52,039 nt of DNA from Bacillota bacterium (lineage in GTDB: Bacteria > Bacillota > Clostridia > Lachnospirales > Lachnospiraceae): assembly GCA_023421505.1 (NCBI GenBank), contig JAEZTJ010000074.1:1-52039 (forward strand), read 5' to 3'. Positions 17,058 through 25,636 of the stretch are shown one piece after another (the first letter of the stretch is position 1; each line of letters opens with the position of its first letter). The translations under genes and the position numbers were made by a program. Below the pieces are notes generated by a model. The model did no database searches and was not told the origin of the DNA. It saw only the letters and a program-made list of their open reading frames with translations.

Positions 17058-17549
17058 ATGAAAAAGATAATTATTATACTTATTATAACAGCAATATTTC
17101 TGTCAGGCTGCAGTAAGAATGACCAGATGACTAATTTTATACCTACCGTAAAACCGGAGGATAACAGTTCGGACGAAGAGATACCTACCGAAGTTACTCC
17201 TGTCGGTGAAGAGAATGCTACAGATGCTACTCCTACAACAAAAGCAATTTATGTCGGTCAGACTACTACAAAATATGTGATGCTGACGGAATATGATGAT
17301 ACTCTAAATGTAAGGTCAGCACCATCTACTGATGCAGAGAAGGTGGGTTTTCTTGTGCACACAGAGAAGATTGAAGTCATTGAGATTAAGGATGGGTGGG
17401 CAAGCTTTCTATATAATGATGCAATTTGTTATGTGAATGCTGATTTTCTAGTAGATGAGAAGCCGAATTTCATTGAGCCACCAACACCGACAGCCGCACC
17501 TGAGAAAGTACCTACTCCATTACCGAAAGCAGGCGGGCCGGAGATCTAA
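17058..17549 (+). CDS. Lipoprotein with bacterial SH3 domain
   Basis: A 163-residue secreted lipoprotein. The signal peptide (KK, then a hydrophobic core) ends in the lipobox LSGC, giving a lipid-anchored Cys18. A Thr/Pro/Glu-rich linker (residues 28-70) leads to an SH3-type domain at about 75-135, with the hallmark LNVRSAPSTDAEKVGFL and a C-terminal DGWASFLYN. A Pro/Thr-rich tail follows. Bacterial SH3 domains usually bind peptidoglycan or partner proteins at the envelope; no enzymatic domain is present. Its stop codon abuts the stop of the convergent LysR gene with no gap. Function unknown. Confidence 0.85.
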   Translation: MKKIIIILIITAIFLSGCSKNDQMTNFIPTVKPEDNSSDEEIPTEVTPVGEENATDATPTTKAIYVGQTTTKYVMLTEYDDTLNVRSAPSTDAEKVGFLVHTEKIEVIEIKDGWASFLYNDAICYVNADFLVDEKPNFIEPPTPTAAPEKVPTPLPKAGGPEI

Positions 17550-18437
17550 TCAAGACGGATTGATATAGTTAAGAAATTTGAGCATTGAATCTGAGAGGAA
17601 GGCATTTTTTGCATAAGAAAAGCCAACCTCTCTTTTATTAATAGGAGTTTTTAATGGGATTTGAACTAAAGAACCTGCTTCCAGTTCCTTTTGTACAAAT
17701 GCCTTTATTACGCAGGCAACGCCCAGACTGGTTTTGGCGAATTCGATTAAAAGCTCCATACTACTGATCTCTAGGATATGCTTTGGTAAAATAGAATTAA
17801 CTGAAAAATAATCATTAATATATTTTCGAGATATATTTTCTTCATCTAGTAGCATAATATTGGCATTGGAAAAGATATCTGTATTATTTTCGCGAAGCTG
17901 AAGATTATTGAGATAAGCTTGCGTTGCTACAAAGATATCTTCGATATTTCCTAAAGAAATAAAATGAAAACTCTCAGCATTATCCGGTTTGGCTACCAGG
18001 CCGATATCAAGTGCTCCACTCTCAAGCTGCTTTAAGGTATGAGTGGAGGATTGATTATCAATTGTAATTTTGATATGCGGGTTTTTTCTGACGAAACCAT
18101 CAAGATAAGGCAGGAGCAGATATTTACATAATGTTGTACTGGCCCCTATCCGTAGATGGCCTATACCAAGCTCGTGAATTCTTTTAATACTTTCTTCTGC
18201 TCTTTTTATGGTATCAAATGCATTTTTTGTATGCTCATATAGAAGGCGACCTTCTTCGGTAAGTTTTACGCCACGAGAATTTCTTATGAATAAAGTTGTA
18301 TTAAGATACTCTTCAAGACTGTGTATTGCTTTGCTAACAGCCGGTTGGCTGATAAATAATTGCTTTGCAGCATAGGATATATTACCCGCTTCAGCAACTG
18401 TATTAAAGATATAATACTGCGATAAATACTGCTCCAT
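17550..18437 (-). CDS. LysR-family transcriptional regulator
   Basis: A 295-residue regulator. The N-terminal winged helix-turn-helix (residues 1-60, GNISYAAKQLFISQPAVSKAI) is canonical. Residues 90-290 form the periplasmic-binding-like co-inducer domain. The ATG follows GGAGG by 6 nt. It is divergent from leuB with a 450-bp spacer. LysR proteins typically regulate the divergently transcribed neighbour, so control of leuBCD is a fair inference, but the effector is not visible in the sequence. The family also includes CysB, CbbR and IlvY types; this one cannot be assigned further. Confidence 0.9.
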   Translation of the reverse strand: MEQYLSQYYIFNTVAEAGNISYAAKQLFISQPAVSKAIHSLEEYLNTTLFIRNSRGVKLTEEGRLLYEHTKNAFDTIKRAEESIKRIHELGIGHLRIGASTTLCKYLLLPYLDGFVRKNPHIKITIDNQSSTHTLKQLESGALDIGLVAKPDNAESFHFISLGNIEDIFVATQAYLNNLQLRENNTDIFSNANIMLLDEENISRKYINDYFSVNSILPKHILEISSMELLIEFAKTSLGVACVIKAFVQKELEAGSLVQIPLKTPINKREVGFSYAKNAFLSDSMLKFLNYINPS

Positions 18438-18891
18438 GTAAATCCTCCACTCTTCCTAAATATCCGAGTATGATTGTTTGTCCATGCTATCATAACATGC
18501 CTGCCCTTTGGTTTGGGCCTTTTAGGCATAAATCCTGAATAATAGCGTTTAAAATTTATTTAGAGGCTGCATACTTTTTCAAGACTATTCATGCTATGGT
18601 ACAAGATTCGTTACTAACATAAAATATGGATTTTATTATAACTTGTAGTTATGACTGATATATATAATATGTATTATTATTATAACAAGAACTGTGATAG
18701 AATAGCAATAGTAAGAAGTACAGTAAGTAGGTAATTACGAAACTCAGTAATTGATAATATTGTATTCACAGCATATACTATGCCGAAGCAGAAGTTAAGC
18801 TAATATTCTATTATTGAAGGAAATCTCATGGCGAAGCCATTGTATATTTTACACTACATAATAAGTGAGATAGAATAGGAGGTTATTGAAT
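18438..18891. other. Long leader region upstream of leuB
   Basis: There are 454 bp without a gene between the LysR regulator and leuB. No T-box signature (AGGGTGG) and no leucine-rich leader peptide is visible. The last 75 nt can fold into the structure at 18804-18877. AT-rich blocks near 18640-18670 (TTGTAG ... TAATAT) may hold the promoter but are weak. Confidence 0.5.
18804..18877 (+). promoter_or_regulatory. leuB: Structured leader ending at the leuB ribosome site
   Basis: TATTCT (18804-18809) and ATCTCA (18823-18828) pair in order with TGAGAT (18866-18871) and AGAATA (18872-18877). A small hairpin, TGGC-GAA-GCCA (18829-18839), sits inside. The 3' arm touches the GGAGG of leuB directly, so folding could affect translation. 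The fold was assigned by eye. Confidence 0.45.
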
Positions 18892-19974
18892 ATGAATTTT
18901 AACATTGCAGTGATTCCCGGTGATGGGATTGGACCCGAGATTATTACAGAAGCGAAGAAGGTACTGGACCAGATTGGAAGAAAATATGCCCATCAATTTA
19001 AATACACGGAAGTACTGATGGGTGGGGTATCAATTGATGCGACTGGCGAGCCATTAACAAAAGAGGCACTTGAAACTGCAAAGAGAAGTGATTCGGTTCT
19101 GTTAGGTGCTGTAGGCGGTAATGTAGGTCAATCCAATTGGTATAGTCTACCCCCCCACTTAAGACCGGAAGCGGGACTATTAGCCATCCGTAAGGGTCTG
19201 GGGTTATTTGCTAACATTCGGCCAGCTGTATTATTTGACGAACTAAAGGGTGCCTGTCCTTTAAAAGAAGAAATCATTGGAGATGGTTTTGATTTTGTTG
19301 TTATGAGAGAACTAACCGGAGGACTTTATTTTGGAGCTCGTAGTACAGTAGAGGAGAACGGTATACGAAAAGCTACCGATACCCTTGTATATGATGAAAA
19401 TGAAATCAAAAGAATTGCCAAGTGGGCATTTGAAATAGCAATGAAGAGAAATAAAAAGGTATGCAGTGTGGATAAGGCCAATGTACTTGACTCCTCCAGA
19501 CTTTGGAGACAGGTAACAAAGGAAGTAGCAAAGGATTATCCTGAGGTAGAGCTTACAGATATGCTTGTTGATAACTGTGCGATGCAGCTAGTGAAAAATC
19601 CAGGTCAATTTGACGTCATCTTAACAGAGAATATGTTTGGTGATATTCTATCTGATGAAGCAAGCATGGTTACAGGCTCTATCGGAATGCTTGCTTCCGC
19701 AAGTCTTGGTGAGACCAAGTTAGGACTTTATGAACCCAGCCATGGCTCTGCCCCTGATATTGCAGGCCAAAATAAAGCCAATCCGATTGCAACCATTCTC
19801 TCTGCGGCAATGATGCTTCGCTATTCTTTTGATTTGGAGACAGAAGCGAATAAGATAGAAACAGCAGTTAAGACAGTCTTAAAGAAAGGCTACCGCACCA
19901 TAGATATTATGTCAACAGGAATGACCTTAGTTGGTACGAAGGAAATGGGGGACTTAATTACTTCGGAATTATAA
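18892..19974 (+). CDS. leuB: 3-isopropylmalate dehydrogenase
   Basis: A 360-residue enzyme of leucine synthesis that oxidises and decarboxylates 3-isopropylmalate with NAD+. IPGDGIGPEI at the N-terminus, the GAVGG loop, MRELTGGLYFGAR and the C-terminal EPSHGSAPDIAGQNKANP block are all family hallmarks. The ATG at 18892 lies 9 nt after GGAGG, a usual spacing, and the TTG at 18886 would be too close. The order is leuB-leuC-leuD on one strand. leuA, the first enzyme of the pathway, is not in the window. Confidence 0.96.
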   Translation: MNFNIAVIPGDGIGPEIITEAKKVLDQIGRKYAHQFKYTEVLMGGVSIDATGEPLTKEALETAKRSDSVLLGAVGGNVGQSNWYSLPPHLRPEAGLLAIRKGLGLFANIRPAVLFDELKGACPLKEEIIGDGFDFVVMRELTGGLYFGARSTVEENGIRKATDTLVYDENEIKRIAKWAFEIAMKRNKKVCSVDKANVLDSSRLWRQVTKEVAKDYPEVELTDMLVDNCAMQLVKNPGQFDVILTENMFGDILSDEASMVTGSIGMLASASLGETKLGLYEPSHGSAPDIAGQNKANPIATILSAAMMLRYSFDLETEANKIETAVKTVLKKGYRTIDIMSTGMTLVGTKEMGDLITSEL

Positions 19975-20046
19975 TTATATTTATTTTTATATCAATGGAA
20001 GTAAGCAGCTTTAGCGTGATCAGATAGAAAAAGGAGGATATACAGT

Positions 20047-21312
20047 ATGGGTATGACAATGACGCAGAAAATATTGGCGGCACATGCGGGCCTTGATCAG
20101 GTTAGTGCCGGTCAACTAATTGAGGCAGATTTAGATTTAGTACTTGGGAATGATGTTACAGCTCCGGTTGCTATTCATGAAATGGAGAAAATGACAATTA
20201 AGAAGGTATTTGATAAGGATAAAATTGCTTTAGTACCGGATCATTTTACACCTAATAAGGATATTAAATCAGCCGAACACTGTAAATGTGTTCGTGAATT
20301 CGCAATGAATCAGGATATTACAAATTATTTTGAAATCGGTGAGATGGGAATTGAGCATGCCCTGCTTCCTGAAAAAGGACTGGTAGTAGCAGGAGATGTT
20401 GTAATCGGTGCAGATTCGCATACGTGTACCTATGGAGCCTTGGGTGCTTTTTCAACTGGTGTAGGAAGTACGGATATGGCTGCAGGAATGGCTACAGGGA
20501 AAGCTTGGTTTAAGGTGCCGTCCGCAATAAAATTCATATTAACCGGAAAACCTGCTAAATGGGTCAGCGGTAAGGATGTTATACTTCATATCATTGGTAG
20601 GATAGGAGTGGATGGTGCATTATATAAGTCTATGGAGTTTGTTGGCGATGGAATTAATAATCTTTCTATGGATGACCGTTTTGCTATGGCTAATATGGCA
20701 ATTGAAGCAGGAGCTAAGAATGGAATATTCCCTGTAGATGATTTGGCTGTAGAATATATGAAGGAACATTCCGTGAAAGCCTTTAAGATATTTGAGGCTG
20801 ATGCTGATGCGGAATACGATGAGACCTATGAGATTGACTTAAGCACATTAAAGCCTACGGTGGCATTCCCGCACCTTCCGGAGAACACCCGTACCATCGA
20901 TGAAGTAGGTGATGTTAAGATTGACCAGGTAGTTATCGGTTCCTGTACCAATGGTCGAATCGAAGATTTGAGAATAGCAGCTCAGATTTTAGAGGGTAGA
21001 AAGGTGGCAAAGGGAATGCGTGTTATCATTTTCCCGGCTACTCAAAAGATATATCTGCAGGCTATGGAGGAAGGATTACTTGCTACCTTTATTAAAGCCG
21101 GAGCAGTTGTCTCTACACCAACCTGCGGCCCCTGCCTTGGAGGACATATGGGAATATTAGCAGCTGGAGAGCGGGCGGTAGCTACGACAAACCGCAACTT
21201 TGTAGGACGTATGGGCCATGTTGATTCAGAGGTATATTTGGCAAGTCCGGCAGTAGCTGCAGCAAGCGCCATAACTGGTAAAATCTCAGGCCCCAGTGAG
21301 CTTGGTTTATAA
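20047..21312 (+). CDS. leuC: 3-isopropylmalate dehydratase, large subunit
   Basis: 421 residues, the length of the short LeuC class of bacteria and archaea. The [4Fe-4S] ligands of the aconitase fold are visible: Cys in VIGSCTNGR and two in TCGPCLGGHMG. GADSHTCTYGALG is the conserved active-site block. It isomerises 2-isopropylmalate to 3-isopropylmalate together with LeuD. The start follows AAGGAGG by 9 nt. It lies 72 nt after leuB and 100 nt before leuD. Confidence 0.96.
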   Translation: MGMTMTQKILAAHAGLDQVSAGQLIEADLDLVLGNDVTAPVAIHEMEKMTIKKVFDKDKIALVPDHFTPNKDIKSAEHCKCVREFAMNQDITNYFEIGEMGIEHALLPEKGLVVAGDVVIGADSHTCTYGALGAFSTGVGSTDMAAGMATGKAWFKVPSAIKFILTGKPAKWVSGKDVILHIIGRIGVDGALYKSMEFVGDGINNLSMDDRFAMANMAIEAGAKNGIFPVDDLAVEYMKEHSVKAFKIFEADADAEYDETYEIDLSTLKPTVAFPHLPENTRTIDEVGDVKIDQVVIGSCTNGRIEDLRIAAQILEGRKVAKGMRVIIFPATQKIYLQAMEEGLLATFIKAGAVVSTPTCGPCLGGHMGILAAGERAVATTNRNFVGRMGHVDSEVYLASPAVAAASAITGKISGPSELGL

Positions 21313-21412
21313 AAGCGTGAATTATTGAAAAGCATAATTCACACTTAGAAGTTTGTGCCTGTGTCTTCCTCGGCACATACTAATTCATAGGGAAGGCAGA
21401 ATGGAGATTAAT

Positions 21413-21898
21413 ATGAAAGCATTTGGTATAGTACACAAATATGGTGATAATGTTGATACAGACGTAATTATTCCGGCACGTTATCTTAACTCCTCCGATC
21501 CCAAGGAACTTGCTGCAAAATGTATGGTAGATATCGATAAGGACTTTGTAAGCAGGGTAAAGACCGGAGATATTATGGTAGCTAATAAGAATTTTGGCTG
21601 CGGGTCCTCCAGGGAACATGCTCCGATAGCTATTAAAGCCTCTGGTATAAGCTGCGTAATAGCAGAAACCTTTGCAAGGATTTTCTATCGTAATGCAATT
21701 AATATCGGTCTTCCGATTATAGAATGTCCAGAGGCAGCTAAAGAAATCGAAGCTGGGGATCAAGTTGAGATTGACTTTGACAGCGGTTTGATTTATGATA
21801 GAACGAAAGGTACACAGTATCAAGGTCAGGCTTTTCCTGAATTTATGCAAAAGATTATCAAAGCAGAAGGCTTAATTAATTATATTAATAATAAGTAA
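21413..21898 (+). CDS. leuD: 3-isopropylmalate dehydratase, small subunit
   Basis: A 161-residue small (swivel) subunit partner of LeuC. The hallmarks are DTDVIIPARYLN near residue 16, NFGCGSSREHAP near residue 60, and AETFARIFYRNAINIG near residue 84. The ATG at 21413 is preceded by GGCAGAATGGAG; that segment contains an in-frame ATG 12 nt upstream, which overlaps the ribosome site and is rejected as start. A rho-independent terminator follows, so leuBCD ends here. Confidence 0.96.
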   Translation: MKAFGIVHKYGDNVDTDVIIPARYLNSSDPKELAAKCMVDIDKDFVSRVKTGDIMVANKNFGCGSSREHAPIAIKASGISCVIAETFARIFYRNAINIGLPIIECPEAAKEIEAGDQVEIDFDSGLIYDRTKGTQYQGQAFPEFMQKIIKAEGLINYINNK

Positions 21899-21948
21899 TT
21901 AAGGCCGCTCTAATTGAATAGAGTATTTTATATGGTTGAAATTCAAAG

Positions 21949-21990
21949 AGGAATTCCAAAATGTCTGTTGGCATTAGGGATTCCTTTTTT
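21949..21990 (+). terminator. Terminator of leuBCD
   Basis: A 9-bp stem (AGGAATTCC at 21949-21957 with GGGATTCCT at 21977-21985, one G-T pair) is followed by a run of Ts to 21990. Confidence 0.85.
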
Positions 21991-22157
21991 TATTTGCTTG
22001 GCATAAACTATGTATTGTATCACAATTGGGCAAAGTTTATTCCCATCGGATGTGCTTTATTTCTCGAATATAAATTATGTAAATGGACGAATTACATTTT
22101 GTAAAGGGAATTTGATACTCGAATCTTAATATGAATAAAATTTTTTGGAGACTTTTT

Positions 22158-22808
22158 ATGAAACAGCAGGAGATACTTAAGAAATTAATACCGGAGTTTA
22201 GATCGGATACCACTATTACAGGTGTTATGTTGATGGGGTTTATGGCTTCAGAGGTTGAATATTTGGGCTCTGATTTGGATTTTTTCATTTTAGGCAAAAA
22301 GAATAAAATAGAAACTGATTTAGTTGATGAAATTAAAGTGGAATATCTTTATATTAACCATGAGACCGCGCAAGCACGATTAGATAAGTCAGGTATGGAG
22401 ATATATCATTATCTGGGCAGCAAAATCATATACGATCTGGATGGCAGACTAATTAAATTAATGCGCTGTGCTTTAAATAAATATAAGAATTATAAGGTTA
22501 GTGAGAAGGATAAAGCTGAAATAAGATATTGTTTATATAATACAAAGAGGAAGATAGAAGCAGCGGCCTGTAATAATATACTACTAGGAGCGGACTATAT
22601 TACGGCAACAGCCTCTTCCAAAGTGATAGAAGCAGTTTTTGCTGTTAATGAACTTCCATTTCCACCGACCTACAGAGTGCTTCAGGAACTACCTAATATT
22701 AAAAAGATGCCAATGCCGGGATGGTTTGAAAAACTATTCAGCGGAGATACGGATGAGCGGATTAGCATATTGCTTTATATTATTGATTGGGTTCTAATGA
22801 ACGTATAA
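22158..22808 (+). CDS. Nucleotidyltransferase-like protein
   Basis: A 216-residue protein whose first 60 residues resemble the polymerase-beta/MNT nucleotidyltransferase core. The segment MGFMASEVEYLGSDLDFFIL has a glycine-containing turn followed by the DxD metal-binding pair (SDLD). The usual GSxARG start is changed to GFMASE, so activity is uncertain. The remainder is helical and unassigned, comparable in size to aminoglycoside-nucleotidyltransferase-like proteins. The start at 22158 follows GGAG by 7 nt; an upstream ATG at 22131 has no ribosome site. It is monocistronic with its own terminator overlapping the stop codon. Confidence 0.7.
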   Translation: MKQQEILKKLIPEFRSDTTITGVMLMGFMASEVEYLGSDLDFFILGKKNKIETDLVDEIKVEYLYINHETAQARLDKSGMEIYHYLGSKIIYDLDGRLIKLMRCALNKYKNYKVSEKDKAEIRYCLYNTKRKIEAAACNNILLGADYITATASSKVIEAVFAVNELPFPPTYRVLQELPNIKKMPMPGWFEKLFSGDTDERISILLYIIDWVLMNV

Positions 22809-22840
22809 GACTATACCTTAATTGTGGTATAGTCTTTTAT
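22807..22840 (+). terminator. Terminator of the nucleotidyltransferase-like gene
   Basis: A perfect 11-bp stem (AAGACTATACC at 22807-22817 with GGTATAGTCTT at 22826-22836) has an 8-nt loop and is followed by TTAT. It begins within the TAA stop codon. Confidence 0.85.
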
Positions 22841-22933
22841 TTACTTTATCCATCAATTTGATTGATATTGGAACATTTTCCATCGCTTCATCATAATTTG
22901 AAATAGAACTTCTAATAGGTGATGGTAATAAAA

Positions 22934-24040
22934 ATGAATGGTACGTTACAATATACAATCAGACCATATGATACAATATGGATGCTGGCGCAGATATTTA
23001 ATACTACAGTAGATTCAATCATGGATTTGAATCCGGGAATAGATCCGAGAAAATTATTTATTGGTCAAGTAATAACCATCAGACCGGGATACAGATACTA
23101 TCAATCATCTCAGATCGTTCCTGGGAGTACTGATGACATTGGAGATATTATTTATCCCGGAAATTTGGGTAATACCGGAGGAATGGCACCCGGAGGAACA
23201 GCACCCAGAGGAGCAGTACCCGGAGAAACAGCACCCAGAGGAGCAGTACCCGGAGGAATGGCACCTGGAGGAATGACACCTGGAGGAACAACACCCGGAG
23301 GAATGGCACCTGGAGGAATGACACCCGGAGGAACAACACCTGGAGGAATGGCACCCGGAGGAACAACACCCGGAGGAATGGCACCCGGAGGTACAACACC
23401 TGGAGGAACGACACCAACTGGAATGACACTCGGCGGAAGCTTTATGGATTTTATGGATGACGATATGAATGATATGAACGACATGTACGATATGGATGAC
23501 ATGGAGATGGTCTTAGAACAAATAAGAGATTATATGCGGATGTTATGGGAGCAGCATGTAATGTGGACGAGAATGGCACAGGTAGGGATAATTCATGAAC
23601 TACCTGAAACAGAGTTGATCATTCAGAGATTATTACGTAACCCGGTTGATTTTGCCAATGCACTGGCTCCCTTTTATGGTGACGAAGCAGCTGATGAATT
23701 TCAAAATCTGCTTACTGGCCACCTGACAATTGCAGCTGAGCTAATTAATGCTTTAAAGGCAGGGAATAATAACGCCGCTGCAGATGCTAATAGGAGATGG
23801 CGTGATAATGCTGAGCAAATTGCAGCATTTTTAGGCAGCATTAATCCAAATTGGAGCGAAGATGATTGGAGCGCAATGCTTAATGAACATCTCGATTTAT
23901 TGAGTAATAGTGTTACAGAAATGCTTGCTAAAAATTATGAAGAAAGCATAAATGGTTTTGATGATGTTGAGATGCAGGCACTTGAAATGGCTGATGTAAT
24001 GGCAGAAGGTATTCAAGCTCAATTTTCTGAAATGCGGTAG
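22934..24040 (+). CDS. LysM protein with Gly/Pro pentapeptide repeats and helical C-terminus
   Basis: A 368-residue protein in three parts. Residues 5-50 are a LysM domain (YTIRPYDTIWMLAQIFNTT, then GQVITI). Residues 81-165 are pentapeptide repeats of the type PGG-[MT]-[AT]. Residues 190-368 are a helical domain, with LWEQHVMWTRM and LLRNPVDFANALAPFYGDEAA, of a kind also found as stand-alone small proteins in Firmicutes. An Asp/Met-rich stretch (FMDDDMNDMNDMYDMDDME) joins the last two parts. There is no signal peptide, which fits a spore or coat protein assembled from the cytoplasm, but this is inference. The start is uncertain: GTG 22919, ATG 22922 and ATG 22934 are all possible. Confidence 0.75.
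   Translation: MNGTLQYTIRPYDTIWMLAQIFNTTVDSIMDLNPGIDPRKLFIGQVITIRPGYRYYQSSQIVPGSTDDIGDIIYPGNLGNTGGMAPGGTAPRGAVPGETAPRGAVPGGMAPGGMTPGGTTPGGMAPGGMTPGGTTPGGMAPGGTTPGGMAPGGTTPGGTTPTGMTLGGSFMDFMDDDMNDMNDMYDMDDMEMVLEQIRDYMRMLWEQHVMWTRMAQVGIIHELPETELIIQRLLRNPVDFANALAPFYGDEAADEFQNLLTGHLTIAAELINALKAGNNNAAADANRRWRDNAEQIAAFLGSINPNWSEDDWSAMLNEHLDLLSNSVTEMLAKNYEESINGFDDVEMQALEMADVMAEGIQAQFSEMR
23177..23430 (+). repeat. 15-bp coding tandem repeat
   Basis: About 16-17 imperfect copies of a 15-bp unit (GGAGGAATGGCACCC and variants with ACA or ACG) encode the GGMAP/GGTTP-type pentapeptides. Copies keep the frame and vary mainly at two residue positions, a pattern expected from slippage with selection for the Gly-Gly-Pro frame. 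Confidence 0.9.
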
Positions 24041-24256
24041 AATTAAGAATATTTCAGATCAATGGCTTCCCTCAAAAGTCATAGATTTAAATGGTAAAGA
24101 AAGGAATTCCTGTTTTGTAAGGAATTCCTTTTTAAATTGTATTATTAAACAAGTTTTTCTGAGATATACCAAGATATAGATTATGAAAAAACGTATGATT
24201 TCTTTTTCCTTTGCAAACAATATTAATGCTACATTAATATAAAAGGAGGGAATACT

Positions 24257-24436
24257 ATGTCAGTTAGAAAAATGGATAAACCAAATGAAGGTATAAAATG
24301 TATTGTTAACTCCTGCGAGTATTATATGAATGGTGATCACTGTTCTGCAGAAAAAATTCAAGTTGAGCCAAGAAACGCTAATAAATCTGATGATACAGAT
24401 TGTGCAACTTTTGCTCCTAAAGATCAGGCCTATTAA
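24257..24436 (+). CDS. DUF1540 cysteine-rich small protein
   Basis: A 59-residue protein with the DUF1540 pattern: four cysteines in the order CIVNSCEYYMNGDHC then DDTDCATF (Cys15, Cys20, Cys29 and Cys49). It is probably a small metal-binding fold, but function is unknown. The family is common in spore-forming Clostridia. The ATG follows AAAAGGAGGG by 6 nt, which is strong evidence that this short gene is real. A bidirectional terminator lies 15 nt downstream. Confidence 0.88.
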   Translation: MSVRKMDKPNEGIKCIVNSCEYYMNGDHCSAEKIQVEPRNANKSDDTDCATFAPKDQAY

Positions 24437-24451
24437 TCTTTAGCAAAATAT

Positions 24452-24501
24452 AATAAAACAGGGTTTCAACATATTAGATAATATGCGAACCCTGTTTTAT
24501 T
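24452..24501. terminator. Bidirectional terminator
   Basis: A 14-bp stem (AATAAAACAGGGTT at 24452-24465 with its complement at 24488-24501) has T-rich flanks on both strands. It serves the DUF1540 gene on the plus strand and the AI-2E-type permease on the minus strand, whose stop codon it touches. Confidence 0.85.
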
Positions 24502-25577
24502 TATATTTCAGTATCTTTTCTTAATAAATGTATCGTTCCGTCCTTGTTCAGTTTGAGTAGAAGTGTAGCAATAATAGGTAACAACAATAACCCTAAAACG
24601 CCCATAAGCTGCGCACCCACATACATAAGTATTAAGGTAACGATAGGATGTAATCCGATTTGTTGACCAACTATTTTCGGTTCGAGCGTTTGTCGTACCA
24701 CAGTAATAACAATATAAAGAATTAACATACCAATGCCTACCTTTGTATTTCCCATGATAAAGGCAATAATTGACCATGGCAGCAGAACTGCTCCTGTACC
24801 AAGAATAGGCATAATATCAATGAGTGCTACGAGCCCTCCGAACAGTAAAAAGTTTGGAATTCCAATAATCCAAAATCCAATTGATAATTCAATAAAAGTT
24901 ATCGAAATAATTGCTGAATAGGCTCTGATAAATTTACCTAGAGTTCCGATGCCATTATCCTTAAGTTTAAGAAGCATAGTTCTTTTTTCTCCCCTAAACT
25001 GCATAATGAAAAAGCGAGTAATCCGGTAATAATCAATTGTAAAGAAGAAAGAGGCAACGATAGTAAATATAAGCTTTATTAATAAGGTAGGAACCTGTCC
25101 TGCTAAACTGGTAATTTTAGTTAATATAGTAGAAGATGCTTTTGTAACATATTCTACTAAGGAAGTACTGATATTTGTCATAAAATCATCCAGATATCCT
25201 TTTATATCAGGATATTTTTTTGCCAAACCGTCCACAAAATCAGTAATTGCTGGAAGGATTGAATCTTGGTAAAACGTAGGAGCACCGCTCAATAATTCTT
25301 CTAGAAAAGTAAAAACCTTAAATCCAATGAGACTTATGATTAAAGCGATTGCACCATAAAACAGCAATAACATTAAAATAGATACTAAAGAGCGAGATAC
25401 TTTAAATTTCTTTTGTATAAAATCGATTGGACGTCTGAAAACCAAAGCAATGACAATTCCTATTACAAAAGGCATTAGCAAAGGGAGTACATATTTTATA
25501 CTGATATATCCTAACAGTAGTATAAGTACAATAAAAATTACATGTATGATAAATGCCTTTTGTTTCTCTAAATTCAT
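24501..25577 (-). CDS. AI-2E family transporter (YtvI-like sporulation membrane protein)
   Basis: A 358-residue integral membrane protein of the AI-2E transporter (PF01594) superfamily. There are paired N-terminal helices (residues 10-45), a third at 60-85, an amphipathic central stretch (90-155), and about five more helices to the C-terminus, including the family block LVALIDIMPILGTGAVLLPW near 250. Length and layout match the YtvI group named for sporulation; that assignment is from memory and less sure than the superfamily. Substrate unknown. The final gene codons overlap the shared terminator. It lies downstream of the phosphate transport pair on the same strand, 59 nt after DUF47. Confidence 0.82.
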   Translation of the reverse strand: MNLEKQKAFIIHVIFIVLILLLGYISIKYVLPLLMPFVIGIVIALVFRRPIDFIQKKFKVSRSLVSILMLLLFYGAIALIISLIGFKVFTFLEELLSGAPTFYQDSILPAITDFVDGLAKKYPDIKGYLDDFMTNISTSLVEYVTKASSTILTKITSLAGQVPTLLIKLIFTIVASFFFTIDYYRITRFFIMQFRGEKRTMLLKLKDNGIGTLGKFIRAYSAIISITFIELSIGFWIIGIPNFLLFGGLVALIDIMPILGTGAVLLPWSIIAFIMGNTKVGIGMLILYIVITVVRQTLEPKIVGQQIGLHPIVTLILMYVGAQLMGVLGLLLLPIIATLLLKLNKDGTIHLLRKDTEI

Positions 25578-25636
25578 AATTAATTTAATCCTTCCATAGT
25601 TCTGAATTTATCCTTAGTAAATAAAGTATCGACATG

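Noticed and set aside
18438..18891. T-box or leucine leader-peptide attenuator before leuBCD
   Set aside because: No AGGGTGG T-box core, no terminator with U-run, and no Leu-rich short frame could be found.
23148..23502. Minus-strand frames and a possible CRISPR array over the 15-bp repeats
   Set aside because: The repeats are in frame in the plus-strand LysM gene, have no spacers, and the minus frames are repeat shadows without ribosome sites.
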